A stretch of 64,000 nt of DNA from JACDAN01 sp963802375. GTDB taxonomy: Bacteria > Actinomycetota > Thermoleophilia > Gaiellales > Gaiellaceae. The number at the start of each line of letters is the position of its first letter. Positions within the stretch are counted from its first letter, which is position 1. Below are positions 32,393 to 40,694 of the stretch, in pieces. A program made the position numbers and the translations under genes. The notes below the pieces were generated by a model. The model worked only from the letters and a program-made list of their open reading frames with translations, ran no database searches and was not told where the DNA came from. The stretch is from assembly GCA_963802375.1 (NCBI GenBank), contig CAWDIJ010000010.1:868001-932000 (forward strand), given 5' to 3'.

Positions 32393-34153
32393 CTACGCAG
32401 GCGTGGTGACGGCAGCCGGCTCCGAGACGACGACGCGGTCCTTGCCGGACCGCTTCGCCTCGTAGAGCGCCGCGTCGGCGGCTGCGACGAGCTGGCTCTG
32501 GCCCGCGGCCTGCGGGAAGGAGGCGACGCCGAAGCTGGCCGAGACGAGGACCGGCGTCCCGTCTGGCGACGCGACGCGCTGCTCGCGGACGAGCTGCCGG
32601 ATCCGCTCGGCGAGCCGCCGTCCTCCCTCGAGGTCTGTTCCGGGCAGCAGGAGGGCGAACTCCTCGCCGCCCCAGCGGCCCGCCAGGTCGATCTCGCGCA
32701 CGCTGTCTTGGAGGCGCCCGGCGAACGCCTTCAGCACTTCGTCGCCGGTCGGGTGGCCCCAGCGGTCGTTGATCCGCTTGAAGTCGTCGATGTCGGCGAG
32801 CACGAGCGTCAGCGGCTCGCCGAAGCGCTTGGCTCGCGCCAGCTCCTTCTCCAGCGCGGCGGTGCTGAGCCGGCGGTTGGCCAGGCCGGTGAGGCTGTCC
32901 ACGAGCGCCTGCTGCTCGACGGTCCGGTGCTGACGCGCATTGCTGAGCGCGATCACGGCATGGCCGACGAGCCAGTCGGCGCTCTCCCGCTGGTCGGAGC
33001 TGAAGTCGTCGCCGTAGATGACGAGCGTGCCGAAGCTCTCGCGGCCTACCGCCAAGGGGAACTCGAGCTTGACGGGAGCACGCTCGCCGCCGTTGGCGAT
33101 GAGCACGACCCCGCCGTCCATCAGCTCTCCGCGGGTGGCGCCCGTCGCCTGGACGGCAGTGTCGACGATGACGCGGAGCAGCTGGTCGACGTCGTGAGTC
33201 GCGGCCAGGGCCTCTCCGAAGCGAAGCGTCGTCTCCCGGAGGCGGCGCCGCTCCTCCTCGAGCTCTTGCATGCGCGCCTCGAGCTGGTCGGCCATCTGGT
33301 TGAAGGCATGGGCCAGGGACGCAAACTCGTCGCGACCCCGCACGTGAACGCGGTCGCCGAGCCGGCCGCGCGCGATTCCCCTCGCTGCGTCGGCGAGGCG
33401 GCCGAGGGTGCCGACGATCGAGCGGCCCTGGAGGTACGCGACGGCGGCGATCACGAGCAGCGCCGCGAGCATGGCGAGGAAGAGCCGCGAGCGCAGCCAG
33501 CCGGCGGACTCGTCGATCCGCGCCTGCGGCGCCAGGACGACGAGCGCCGTCCGCTCGGCGAGCCGGTTCGAGGCGAGCGCGCGGAACCGCCGCCCGGCGA
33601 CCCGGATCTCCTCGGGCTGGGCAGGCGTGCGAATCGTCCCGCGCATCGGGGCCGAGGCGGCGATGACGCGACCGCCCTCGACGAGCACGAGCTCGCCGCC
33701 GTCCGCCAGGCCGGCGCGCGTGCGCAGGTCCTCCGCGAGGCGGCTGTTGATCGGGACATGGGCGATGACCCGGCCGAGCCGGCCCCGGCGGCCTGCGACG
33801 GCGATGGAACGGACGACGGACGGCCGCCGAACCGTTCCGATCGGCCGGCCGCCCCGCGGCTCGACGCGAACGCCGTAGCGGGCGGAAAGGCTCTGAAGCC
33901 GCTCGCGGTTGCGGGTCGCCAGGGCGCGCTGGAACGACGGATCGCCGGCGAGCCGCGTCGCGTCACGCTCGGCCTGGGCGACCCTGTCGACGAACGCGCC
34001 CTGCGCGGCACGCACGCTGGTCTCCAGCGTGCCGTCGGCGCGGCGCGTCGCGTCCTTTTCCGTCACGGCTTTCAGACCGCTGAAGGCGGCTGCAAACGGC
34101 AGCACAGCGATCAGCGAGAAGTACGCGACGAGCTTGAGCTTGAAACTCCCCAT
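32393..34153 (-). CDS. Membrane sensor diguanylate cyclase (sensor-HAMP-GAF-like-GGDEF)
   Basis: 586 residues. TM1 near 8-25, an extracytoplasmic sensor to about 240, TM2 (LFLAMLAALLVIAAVAYLQG), a HAMP domain (ARGRLGDRVHVRGRDEFASL), a coiled-coil plus GAF-like part (FGEALAATHDVDQLL), then a GGDEF domain (DSLTGLANRRL, LADIDDFKRINDRWGHPTGD, RWGGEEFALLLPGTDLEGG). GGEEF is the active form, so it should make cyclic di-GMP from GTP. No EAL domain. GAGGGG precedes ATG 34153. Divergent from a secreted proline-rich protein. Confidence 0.93.
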   Translation of the reverse strand: MGSFKLKLVAYFSLIAVLPFAAAFSGLKAVTEKDATRRADGTLETSVRAAQGAFVDRVAQAERDATRLAGDPSFQRALATRNRERLQSLSARYGVRVEPRGGRPIGTVRRPSVVRSIAVAGRRGRLGRVIAHVPINSRLAEDLRTRAGLADGGELVLVEGGRVIAASAPMRGTIRTPAQPEEIRVAGRRFRALASNRLAERTALVVLAPQARIDESAGWLRSRLFLAMLAALLVIAAVAYLQGRSIVGTLGRLADAARGIARGRLGDRVHVRGRDEFASLAHAFNQMADQLEARMQELEEERRRLRETTLRFGEALAATHDVDQLLRVIVDTAVQATGATRGELMDGGVVLIANGGERAPVKLEFPLAVGRESFGTLVIYGDDFSSDQRESADWLVGHAVIALSNARQHRTVEQQALVDSLTGLANRRLSTAALEKELARAKRFGEPLTLVLADIDDFKRINDRWGHPTGDEVLKAFAGRLQDSVREIDLAGRWGGEEFALLLPGTDLEGGRRLAERIRQLVREQRVASPDGTPVLVSASFGVASFPQAAGQSQLVAAADAALYEAKRSGKDRVVVSEPAAVTTPA

Positions 34154-34227
34154 CCCATTCCCCTCAAGGCACCCGTGTTGTCTTCCGATAGGTCTTGTGG
34201 GAGTTGTCGGCATCGAGGGGGTTGAGC

Positions 34228-34863
34228 ATGAGGGGAGCTTTACTTCACGTCACAACCGGCTTATTGCTCGGGTTGGCGCTTGCCGGCCTGATTCACGCCC
34301 CCTCCGAGGTCGTGGCACAGCACGATGCGCGGGCGCCGGTCGTCCGGCCGCAGCCGGCCGTCGCCGGGCCGTGGACGCAGGAACAGACGATTCGCGTGTC
34401 GCCGCGGCTGGAGCGCGCCCTGGAGCGCCGCCGCCGCGAGCTCCTCGCGCCCCCGAGAATTCAGCCGCGGCCCTCGCTCAGGTCGCTGCCCTCGCTGGCG
34501 CCTGCTGCCACGCCGCCTCCCCCGGCGGCGATTCCGATCGCTCTCACTCCCGACCCGCCCAGGGTCGCCCGACGGCTCGAGCCCGACCCGCCGGACGCCG
34601 CTCCTCCTCCTCCCGCGCCGACACCGGCGACTCCGCCGCCTCCCGCGAAGCCCGTCGCGTCGACGCCGCAGGCGACTCTGTACCAGCCGGCCTCCCACGA
34701 CGACGACGACGATGACAACGACGGCGGCCGCGCGAAGCGCAAGGAGGACAAGCGCGGCGACCGGGACCGGGATCACCGCGATCGCGACCACGACGACCGG
34801 GGCGATCGCGACCGCGACGACGACCACGATCGGGGCGACCGCGGCGACGACGATGACGATTAG
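34228..34863 (+). CDS. Secreted Pro-rich protein with Asp/Arg-rich tail
   Basis: 211 residues from ATG 34228 (GGGGG six bases upstream). Signal peptide LLLGLALAGLIHAPSEVVAQ, a region of LERALERRRRELLAPPRIQ, a proline-rich linker, then a 60-residue tail made of D, R, G and H (RDRDHRDRDHDDRGDRDRDD), ending in five Asp. Very low complexity. It may bind cell wall, nucleic acid or cations. No family recognised. Confidence 0.6.
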   Translation: MRGALLHVTTGLLLGLALAGLIHAPSEVVAQHDARAPVVRPQPAVAGPWTQEQTIRVSPRLERALERRRRELLAPPRIQPRPSLRSLPSLAPAATPPPPAAIPIALTPDPPRVARRLEPDPPDAAPPPPAPTPATPPPPAKPVASTPQATLYQPASHDDDDDDNDGGRAKRKEDKRGDRDRDHRDRDHDDRGDRDRDDDHDRGDRGDDDDD

Positions 34864-34872
34864 GATGCCGGG

Positions 34873-35073
34873 ATGCCGCCACACCTCGTCACCCGTCGCA
34901 TGGGCGCGATCGGGATCGCACTGACCGCCTGGGACATCTGGCGTCAGATCCCGAAGGAGCACCGCCGCCGTATCGCCCGTGAGGCGCGCAAGCACGCGCC
35001 GGCCGTCGCGATGGCGGTCGCCCGCCAGGTCAGGCACGCACGGGAATTCCGCGCCGCCTGGAACCGCCGCTAG
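34873..35073 (+). CDS. Small basic protein, unknown function
   Basis: 66 residues starting MPPHLVTRRMGAIGIALTAW, then IPKEHRRRIAREARKHAP and AVARQVRHAREFRAAWNRR. One amphipathic or membrane helix followed by a basic helix. Nine bases after the acidic-tail gene; opposite charges of the two products are noticeable. Unknown. Confidence 0.6.
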   Translation: MPPHLVTRRMGAIGIALTAWDIWRQIPKEHRRRIAREARKHAPAVAMAVARQVRHAREFRAAWNRR

Positions 35074-35079
35074 CGGCGC

Positions 35080-37905
35080 CTACGCGAAGACGTCTCTGAC
35101 GATCCGGTCCTGTTCGCGGACGTGGGCGGTGGGATACCCCTCGCTCGGGCTGGCGCGCCACGGCCGGCCGACGTAGCGGAACGGGACGCGTCCGGCGATC
35201 GATTCCTCCAGCCGGTGGCGGATCGCCCGCCAGGCGCCCATGTTCTGCGGCTCCTCCTGCGCCCAGACGACTTCCTCGAGGGCCGGATACGCGGAGACGA
35301 GCCGGCCCGCCGGGTCGACAGGGAAGGGGTAGAGCTGTTCGACCCGGGCCACGGCGACCTCCGGATGCTGCTCGCGCAGCTCGTGGCCGACGATGTCGTA
35401 GTAGAGCTTGCCCGTCGTGAGGACGAGCCGGCGGACACGGTCATGGTCGGCGGTGTCGTCGATCACAGGCTCGAAGCGGCCCTCTGTGAGCTGTTCGAGC
35501 AGCGCTGCCGATTCCTTCAGCCGCAGGAGACCCTTCGGCGTCATCACGACCAGGGGCCGCGCGCTGGGATCGAGCGCCTGCCGGCGCAGGAGATGGAAGT
35601 ACTGCGCCGCCGTGCTGGGGATCACGACCCGGATGTTCTCCTGCGCCGCGAGCTGGAGGAACCGCTCCAGCCGCGCGCTCGAGTGCTCGGGCCCGTTGCC
35701 CTCGTACCCGTGCGGCAACAGCAGCGTGAGACGGGAGGTCTGGCTCCACTTCGAGAGGCCCGAGACGACGAACTGGTCGGTGATGATCTGCGCGCCGTTG
35801 ACGAAGTCGCCGTACTGCGCCTCCCAGAGCACGAGCGCCTCGGGGGCGCCGACCGAGTAGCCGTACTCGAAGCCGAGCGTCGCGTACTCCGACAGCGGCG
35901 AGTTGAAGACCTCGAACGACGCTGAGGCGTCACCGAGCCGCTGCATCGGCGTGAACTGCTCGCCGGTCCCAGGATCGTGGAGGACGAGGTGGCGCTGCGA
36001 GAACGTGCCGCGCTCGGTGTCCTGGCCGGTGAGCCGCACCGGGATCCCCTCGACGAGCAGGCTGGCGAAGGCGAGCGCCTCGCCGTGGCCCCAGTCGATC
36101 TCCCCTCCCTCGAGCCGCTCGCGGCGCCGCTGGAGCTGCCGCTCGAGCTTCGGGTGGACGGTGAAGCGTTCGGGGACGCGCAGCAGCTCCTCGTTGAGTG
36201 CGCGCAGCCGGTCGGCGTCGACGGCGGTCGCGACCTCCGCGCCATCCGTTGGCGGGGTGCGCTCGCTGGGCGGCTGCTCCTCGGGGGCATCTGCGAAGGA
36301 CGCCTTCAGCACCTCGTGCGCGGCTTTCAGGCTCGCCTGCACCTCGCGTGCGAGGTTGTCCGCCTCCTCCTGCGTGACGACGCCCTCCTCGACGAGCTGG
36401 GCCGCGTACTGCTCACGGACGCTCGGCTGGTTCTTGATCCGCTCGGCCATGAGCGGCTGCGTGTACGCCGGCTCGTCGCCCTCGTTGTGACCCCACCTCC
36501 GGTAGCCGATCAGGTCGATGACGACGTCCCGGCCGAACCGGCGCCGGAAGGCCAGCGCAAGCCGGATCGAGGACACTGCGGCCTCCGGGTCGTCGGCGTT
36601 CACGTGGACGATCGGCACGTCGAAGCCCTTCGCGAGGTCGCTCGAGTAGCGCGTCGAGCGGCCGTCGGCCGGATCGGTCGTGAACCCGACCTGGTTGTTC
36701 GCGATGATGTGCAGCGTTCCACCGGTCGAGTAGCCGCCGAGCGCCTGGAGGTTCAGCGTCTCGGCAACGACGCCCTGGCCCGGAAACGACGCGTCGCCGT
36801 GGATCAGGACCGGGAGGGCGACCCTCGAGTCGTAGTCGCCGCCGGGCGTCGAGCGGTCGGTCTGCTCGCTTCGCGCCAGGCCCTCGACGACCGGGTCGAC
36901 CGCCTCGAGATGGCTCGGGTTGGCAGCGAGCGAGACGGTGATGTCGCCAGCGGCGGTCTTGCGCCTGCCCTCGGCTCCGAGGTGGTACTTGACGTCGCCG
37001 CTTGCACCCGCCGCCTGGTTGGAGAGCGCTGCGAGGTTCCGCTCGCCTTCGAATTCCCGCAGGATCACCTCGTACGGCCGGCCCACGAGGTGGGCGAGCA
37101 CGTTCAGCCGACCGCGGTGCGCCATGCCGGTCACGACCTCGTGAGCGCCGTCCTCAGCGGACAGCTCGAGCGCGAGATCGAGCATCGGCACCATCACGTC
37201 GAGGCCCTCGATCGAGAACTGCTTCTGGCCGAGGAACGCGCGCCGCAGGTAGCGCTCGAGCCCCTCGACCTCGGAGAGCCGCGCGAGCAGCCGACGCTTG
37301 TCGTCCTCGACGAGCGGCTCGCGATAGGTGCCCGATTCGATCGCCTGCCGCAGCCAGACGCGCTCCTGGTGGTCGGAGATGTGCTCGATCTCGTAGGCGC
37401 TCGTGCCGCAGTAGGTCTCCTGCAGCTTCGGGAGGACGTCGGCGAGCGTCTCGCCCGGCACGTGAACCCGGAGCACCCCCGCCGGTATGCGCGCCTGGAG
37501 CTCGGGCGTCAGGGGCGGGGCGAGCCGCTCGGGCTCCAGGGCGGGATCGCCGACCGGCTCGGAACCGAGCGGGTCGAGTCGCGCGGCGAGGTGGCCGTGC
37601 GTCCTGTACGCCTTCACGAGTGCCGTCGCGGCCGCCACGGCCGCGAGGAGCGTCTCGTCGACGGGTTCCGCTTCCCGGGGCTCAACCGCGGGGGCCGCGG
37701 GTGCCGGAGGCGCCTCGGCCCGCGCGCCGTTCCCATCCGTCTCGAGCACTTCGAGCAGGCGGGCGACGCCGGGGTGCTCGCGGAGGAGCGCGCTGTCACC
37801 CTCGAAGAGCTCGCGCCACTCTGCGGGCACGCCCTCGGGGTTCTCGAGGTACTCCTCGAGAACGGCCCGCGCGTATCCGGCGTTGAGCCCGTCGACCTCA
37901 GCCAC
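35080..37905 (-). CDS. sucA: 2-oxoglutarate dehydrogenase E1 / 2-oxoglutarate decarboxylase
   Basis: 941 residues, the normal E1o length without an E2 fusion. GTG start: MAEVDGLNAGYARAVLEEYL is the family N-terminus. Key segments: AHRGRLNVLAHLVGRPYEVI, thiamine diphosphate site HGDASFPGQGVVAETLN, IANNQVGFTT and, in the C-terminal half, LVLWEAQYGDFVNGAQ and RLTLLLPHGYEGNGPEHSSA. It decarboxylates 2-oxoglutarate in the TCA cycle and needs an E2 elsewhere; none is in the window. Upstream are two small membrane genes and a nitrilase on the same strand. Convergent with a small plus-strand gene. Confidence 0.94.
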   Translation of the reverse strand: MAEVDGLNAGYARAVLEEYLENPEGVPAEWRELFEGDSALLREHPGVARLLEVLETDGNGARAEAPPAPAAPAVEPREAEPVDETLLAAVAAATALVKAYRTHGHLAARLDPLGSEPVGDPALEPERLAPPLTPELQARIPAGVLRVHVPGETLADVLPKLQETYCGTSAYEIEHISDHQERVWLRQAIESGTYREPLVEDDKRRLLARLSEVEGLERYLRRAFLGQKQFSIEGLDVMVPMLDLALELSAEDGAHEVVTGMAHRGRLNVLAHLVGRPYEVILREFEGERNLAALSNQAAGASGDVKYHLGAEGRRKTAAGDITVSLAANPSHLEAVDPVVEGLARSEQTDRSTPGGDYDSRVALPVLIHGDASFPGQGVVAETLNLQALGGYSTGGTLHIIANNQVGFTTDPADGRSTRYSSDLAKGFDVPIVHVNADDPEAAVSSIRLALAFRRRFGRDVVIDLIGYRRWGHNEGDEPAYTQPLMAERIKNQPSVREQYAAQLVEEGVVTQEEADNLAREVQASLKAAHEVLKASFADAPEEQPPSERTPPTDGAEVATAVDADRLRALNEELLRVPERFTVHPKLERQLQRRRERLEGGEIDWGHGEALAFASLLVEGIPVRLTGQDTERGTFSQRHLVLHDPGTGEQFTPMQRLGDASASFEVFNSPLSEYATLGFEYGYSVGAPEALVLWEAQYGDFVNGAQIITDQFVVSGLSKWSQTSRLTLLLPHGYEGNGPEHSSARLERFLQLAAQENIRVVIPSTAAQYFHLLRRQALDPSARPLVVMTPKGLLRLKESAALLEQLTEGRFEPVIDDTADHDRVRRLVLTTGKLYYDIVGHELREQHPEVAVARVEQLYPFPVDPAGRLVSAYPALEEVVWAQEEPQNMGAWRAIRHRLEESIAGRVPFRYVGRPWRASPSEGYPTAHVREQDRIVRDVFA

Positions 37906-37956
37906 GATGCTTCTCTCTTCTTTGTAGCAGGGTGCTTTCCCCTGCGGCGCGGCCGT

Positions 37957-38226
37957 CTACCAGAGCGGCCGGCCCGTGATCACGCAGACGATCATGCCGA
38001 CCAGCCAGCCCAAGGCTGCGACGGCGACCGCGGCTGCCGCAAGCTTCTGGTTCCTGCCGCTCGCCATGGTCGCCGCGACCAGCGCAACGAGCAGGGAGGT
38101 GAGGCCGATGGGGACCGGCCGCTGGGCGACGGCGATCACGCCGCCGAAGATGGCGAGCGTCGCGAGGAAGCCGGCGATGGTCTCGGCCTGGCCCTCACGC
38201 TCGGCCACTGACGGCGTCGTGCTCAA
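37957..38226 (-). CDS. Small membrane protein (89 residues)
   Basis: Starts at TTG within a TTGA overlap with the upstream stop. Polar start (STTPSVAEREGQAETIAGFL) then three hydrophobic helices (LATLAIFGGVIAVAQ, PIGLTSLLVALVAATMASG, AAAAVAVAALGWLVGMIVCV). Lies 51 bp upstream of sucA in the same direction. Unknown function. The open frame extends further upstream but overlaps the preceding gene. Confidence 0.7.
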   Translation of the reverse strand: MSTTPSVAEREGQAETIAGFLATLAIFGGVIAVAQRPVPIGLTSLLVALVAATMASGRNQKLAAAAVAVAALGWLVGMIVCVITGRPLW

Positions 38227-38462
38227 CGCACCGCGACCCTGTCGGGCCTGCGGACCGGACCGCCGCGGCCGTGCGGCCCACCCCGGCGCGGCCTGCGTGG
38301 CCGAAGCGGACGATGACCGCCGGACGGGTCGCCGTCGGTGGCGACGGGAAGGACCGCGGGCTCCGGCGGGCGCGGCTCGGCCCGCACGGCCCACCAGACA
38401 ACCGCGATCAGATAAACGATCGGCAGCTTGAGGACGAGCATCAGGAAGACGATCTCGACCAC
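38223..38462 (-). CDS. Small single-pass membrane protein
   Basis: 79 residues from GTG 38462. One helix (VEIVFLMLVLKLPIVYLIAV) followed by VWWAVRAEPRPPEP and an Arg/Pro/Gly-rich tail. It begins nine bases after the nitrilase stop and overlaps the next gene, so nitrilase, this gene, the 89-residue gene and sucA are likely one operon. Such proteins are common near sucA in related genomes (recalled). Unknown role. Confidence 0.65.
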   Translation of the reverse strand: MVEIVFLMLVLKLPIVYLIAVVWWAVRAEPRPPEPAVLPVATDGDPSGGHRPLRPRRPRRGGPHGRGGPVRRPDRVAVR

Positions 38463-38471
38463 GCGGACATT

Positions 38472-39383
38472 CTAGGGTCGGAGCTCCAAACGGAGGACAT
38501 CAGGCCGGTGGTAGTGCCCGGCCGCATCGAAGCGCTGCCGCTCCTCGTGCAGCCGAGCGGGATCCAGCTCCGCGTAGAGGATTCCCTCCTCGTCGTAGAG
38601 CGGCCCGGCGAGGTAGGCGCCGTCCGGGCCGAGGACCGCGCTTCCGCCGCGACCGATGACGTCCAGGCCCTCGAGCTCTGCCGCCAGCGGAAAGTCGGCC
38701 GGGTACGCCGAGGAGCGCTGGAAGTGCGCGGGGCTGACGACGAACGCGCGCGACTCCCTCGCGATGTGCACGAGCGAGTGCTGCCACGCCTCGGCGTCGT
38801 CCGCGGTCGGCGCCAGGTAGAGCTCAATGCCCGACTCGTAGAGCGCGAAGCGGGCGAGCGGCATGTAGTTCTCCCAACAGATGAGACCGCCGATCCGCCC
38901 GGCGCTCGTCTGGACGGCGCGGAGCCCGGCGCCGTCGCCCTGGCCCCACACGAGCCGCTCGTGGTTGGTCGGGACGAGCTTCCGGTGCTTGAGGACGAGC
39001 GACCCGTGCTCGTCGTGGAGGAGCAGCGTGTTGTAGAGCGTGCCGTTTCTCTCCGGGTCGGTCTCGGTCACTCCGGTCGCGACGAGGACACCGTGCTCGC
39101 GGGCGACCCGGCCGATCCGCTCCTCCGCCGGTCCCGGAACGGCGACCGATTCGCGGGCGAGCATGGCGAAGGCCGCCTTCGCACGCGGGTCCGCCCAGCC
39201 GGCGAGGGCCTTTGCCCAGGCCGACGACGGGTAGGCCGGCAGGAACGCCTCGGGGAAGACGACCAGCGACGCGCCCTTCCCGGCCGCCTCCCCCGTGAGC
39301 CGCGCAAGCTTGTCGAGCGATGCCTCGAGGTCGAGCGCGACCGGTTCCGCCTGGACGCAGGCAACGACGACCGACGCGTTCAT
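38472..39383 (-). CDS. Nitrilase / carbon-nitrogen hydrolase
   Basis: 303 residues with the Glu-Lys-Cys triad: FPEAFLPAYP (Glu), KHRKLVPTNHERLVWGQGDG (Lys) and GGLICWENYMPLARFALY (Cys). The length and CWENYMPLAR motif are those of branch 1 nitrilases, which turn R-CN into acids, rather than amidases. It starts with ATG 39383. Probable head of the operon leading to sucA. Substrate (aliphatic, aromatic or cyanide-type) cannot be told. Confidence 0.92.
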   Translation of the reverse strand: MNASVVVACVQAEPVALDLEASLDKLARLTGEAAGKGASLVVFPEAFLPAYPSSAWAKALAGWADPRAKAAFAMLARESVAVPGPAEERIGRVAREHGVLVATGVTETDPERNGTLYNTLLLHDEHGSLVLKHRKLVPTNHERLVWGQGDGAGLRAVQTSAGRIGGLICWENYMPLARFALYESGIELYLAPTADDAEAWQHSLVHIARESRAFVVSPAHFQRSSAYPADFPLAAELEGLDVIGRGGSAVLGPDGAYLAGPLYDEEGILYAELDPARLHEERQRFDAAGHYHRPDVLRLELRP

Positions 39384-39431
39384 CGCAGCATCGGGAGGAG
39401 TCTGCCAGGCTCGCCGCTATGGTCGCGCTGG

Positions 39432-40694
39432 ATGGCCTTGCTGAGGCACGCGCTGTGGATCGGCGGTCCGCCCGGGTCTGGGAAGACGTCGATTGCCAAG
39501 AGGATCGCGCGCCGCCACGGGCTCCGCTGGTACTGCGCCGACGCCTACACCTGGCAGCATCGCGACAGAGCGTTGCTCGCAGGGAACGAGGCGGCGCGGC
39601 GCTGGGAAGAGATGAAGCCCGAGGAGCGCTGGACGAAGCCGACACCGGAGGACCAGCTTGCGATGTCCCTCCACGTCGAGCGCGGGCCGATGGTCGTCGA
39701 CGACGTCCGCCGTCTCCCGCCCTCGCCGCTGACGCTCGTCGAGGGCTCGACGGTCTCGCCCTCCGTCGTCAGCTCGGGCGTGGCCGAGCGGTCGCGCGCC
39801 GTTTGGCTTCAGCCGACACCCGAGTTCTTCGTGCATCAGCAGCGCTGGGCACCTGATCTGCAGAGCCTGCTCCGCGCGACGATCGAGCAGGAGGTGCGAG
39901 AGCACGCGGCGCCGGTCCTGACCGTCGACGGCTCGCGCGGCGTCGCCGAGATGGTCGCGCTCGTCGAGGAGCACTTCGCGGAGGCGCTCGCTGAAGGCCC
40001 ACTCGCCAGAACGCTGCCCGAGCGCCGGAGACTCCTCCGCGAAGCGAACACGATGGTCGTCTCCCAGTGCCTCGACTACCTGGCGCGTCCGTGGTCGGAA
40101 GGCGACCCGGAGTCGTTCGTCAGAGCGTTCGTCTGCGAGTGCGACGACCCGGAGTGCATCGCGGTCGTCGAGCTCCCGATCGCGGCCGTCGCCGGCGAGC
40201 GGGTCCTCGCGCCCGGAGCACCGCTGACTGTGCGCCGCCGGGCATACGATTGGCCGTGTGCAGCAAGCCGAGCACCATCGCCTGCGCGCACTCCTCGACG
40301 CCGGCCTCTCAGTGTCGGCGGAGCTGTCGCTCGACGTGGTCCTCCAGCGGATCGTGGAGGCCGCGGCCGATCTGACCGGGGCCCGGTACGCAGCGCTGGG
40401 TGTGATCGACTCGAGCCGGCAGGAGCTCGAACAGTTCGTCGTCACGGGCATCGACGCCGAGACGAAGGCTGCGATCGGCGATCTGCCCCGTGGTCGTGGA
40501 ATCCTCGGCGTCCTCATCAGCGACGCCACACCCTTGGCGCTCGAGGAGATCTCGGCAGATCCCCGGTCCGTCGGCTTCCCGCCGCACCATCCCCCCATGA
40601 AGACCTTCCTCGGAGTTCCGATCCTCCTTCGAGGCGTGGCCTACGGCAATCTCTACCTGACGGAGAAGACTGCCGGCGGCACGTTCACCGATGA
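39432..40694 (+). CDS. P-loop kinase-like protein with C-terminal CEC motif; frame runs into next gene
   Basis: ATG 39432. Walker A is WIGGPPGSGKTSIAKRIARR; later VVDDVRRLPPSPLTLVEGST suggests a Walker B/lid, as in small-molecule kinases. The C-terminal part (RRRLLREANTMVVSQCLDYL ... FVCECDDPECIAVVELPI) repeats the helix-plus-cysteine module of the 19-kb paralogues. The frame does not stop there but continues to 40694, overlapping 437 bp of the histidine kinase gene; the overlap part is a shadow. A one-base shift would end the protein at TGA 40225-40227 (after APGAP), where the module normally ends. So the true 3' end is probably near 40227 and a frameshift or assembly error is likely. Confidence 0.7.
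   Translation: MALLRHALWIGGPPGSGKTSIAKRIARRHGLRWYCADAYTWQHRDRALLAGNEAARRWEEMKPEERWTKPTPEDQLAMSLHVERGPMVVDDVRRLPPSPLTLVEGSTVSPSVVSSGVAERSRAVWLQPTPEFFVHQQRWAPDLQSLLRATIEQEVREHAAPVLTVDGSRGVAEMVALVEEHFAEALAEGPLARTLPERRRLLREANTMVVSQCLDYLARPWSEGDPESFVRAFVCECDDPECIAVVELPIAAVAGERVLAPGAPLTVRRRAYDWPCAASRAPSPARTPRRRPLSVGGAVARRGPPADRGGRGRSDRGPVRSAGCDRLEPAGARTVRRHGHRRRDEGCDRRSAPWSWNPRRPHQRRHTLGARGDLGRSPVRRLPAAPSPHEDLPRSSDPPSRRGLRQSLPDGEDCRRHVHR

Noticed and set aside
32327..34225. 632-codon plus-strand frame opposite the GGDEF gene
   Set aside because: Shadow of a gene with clear GGDEF and HAMP motifs.
35977..38211. 744-codon plus-strand frame opposite sucA
   Set aside because: No family features, mirrors the codon pattern of sucA.
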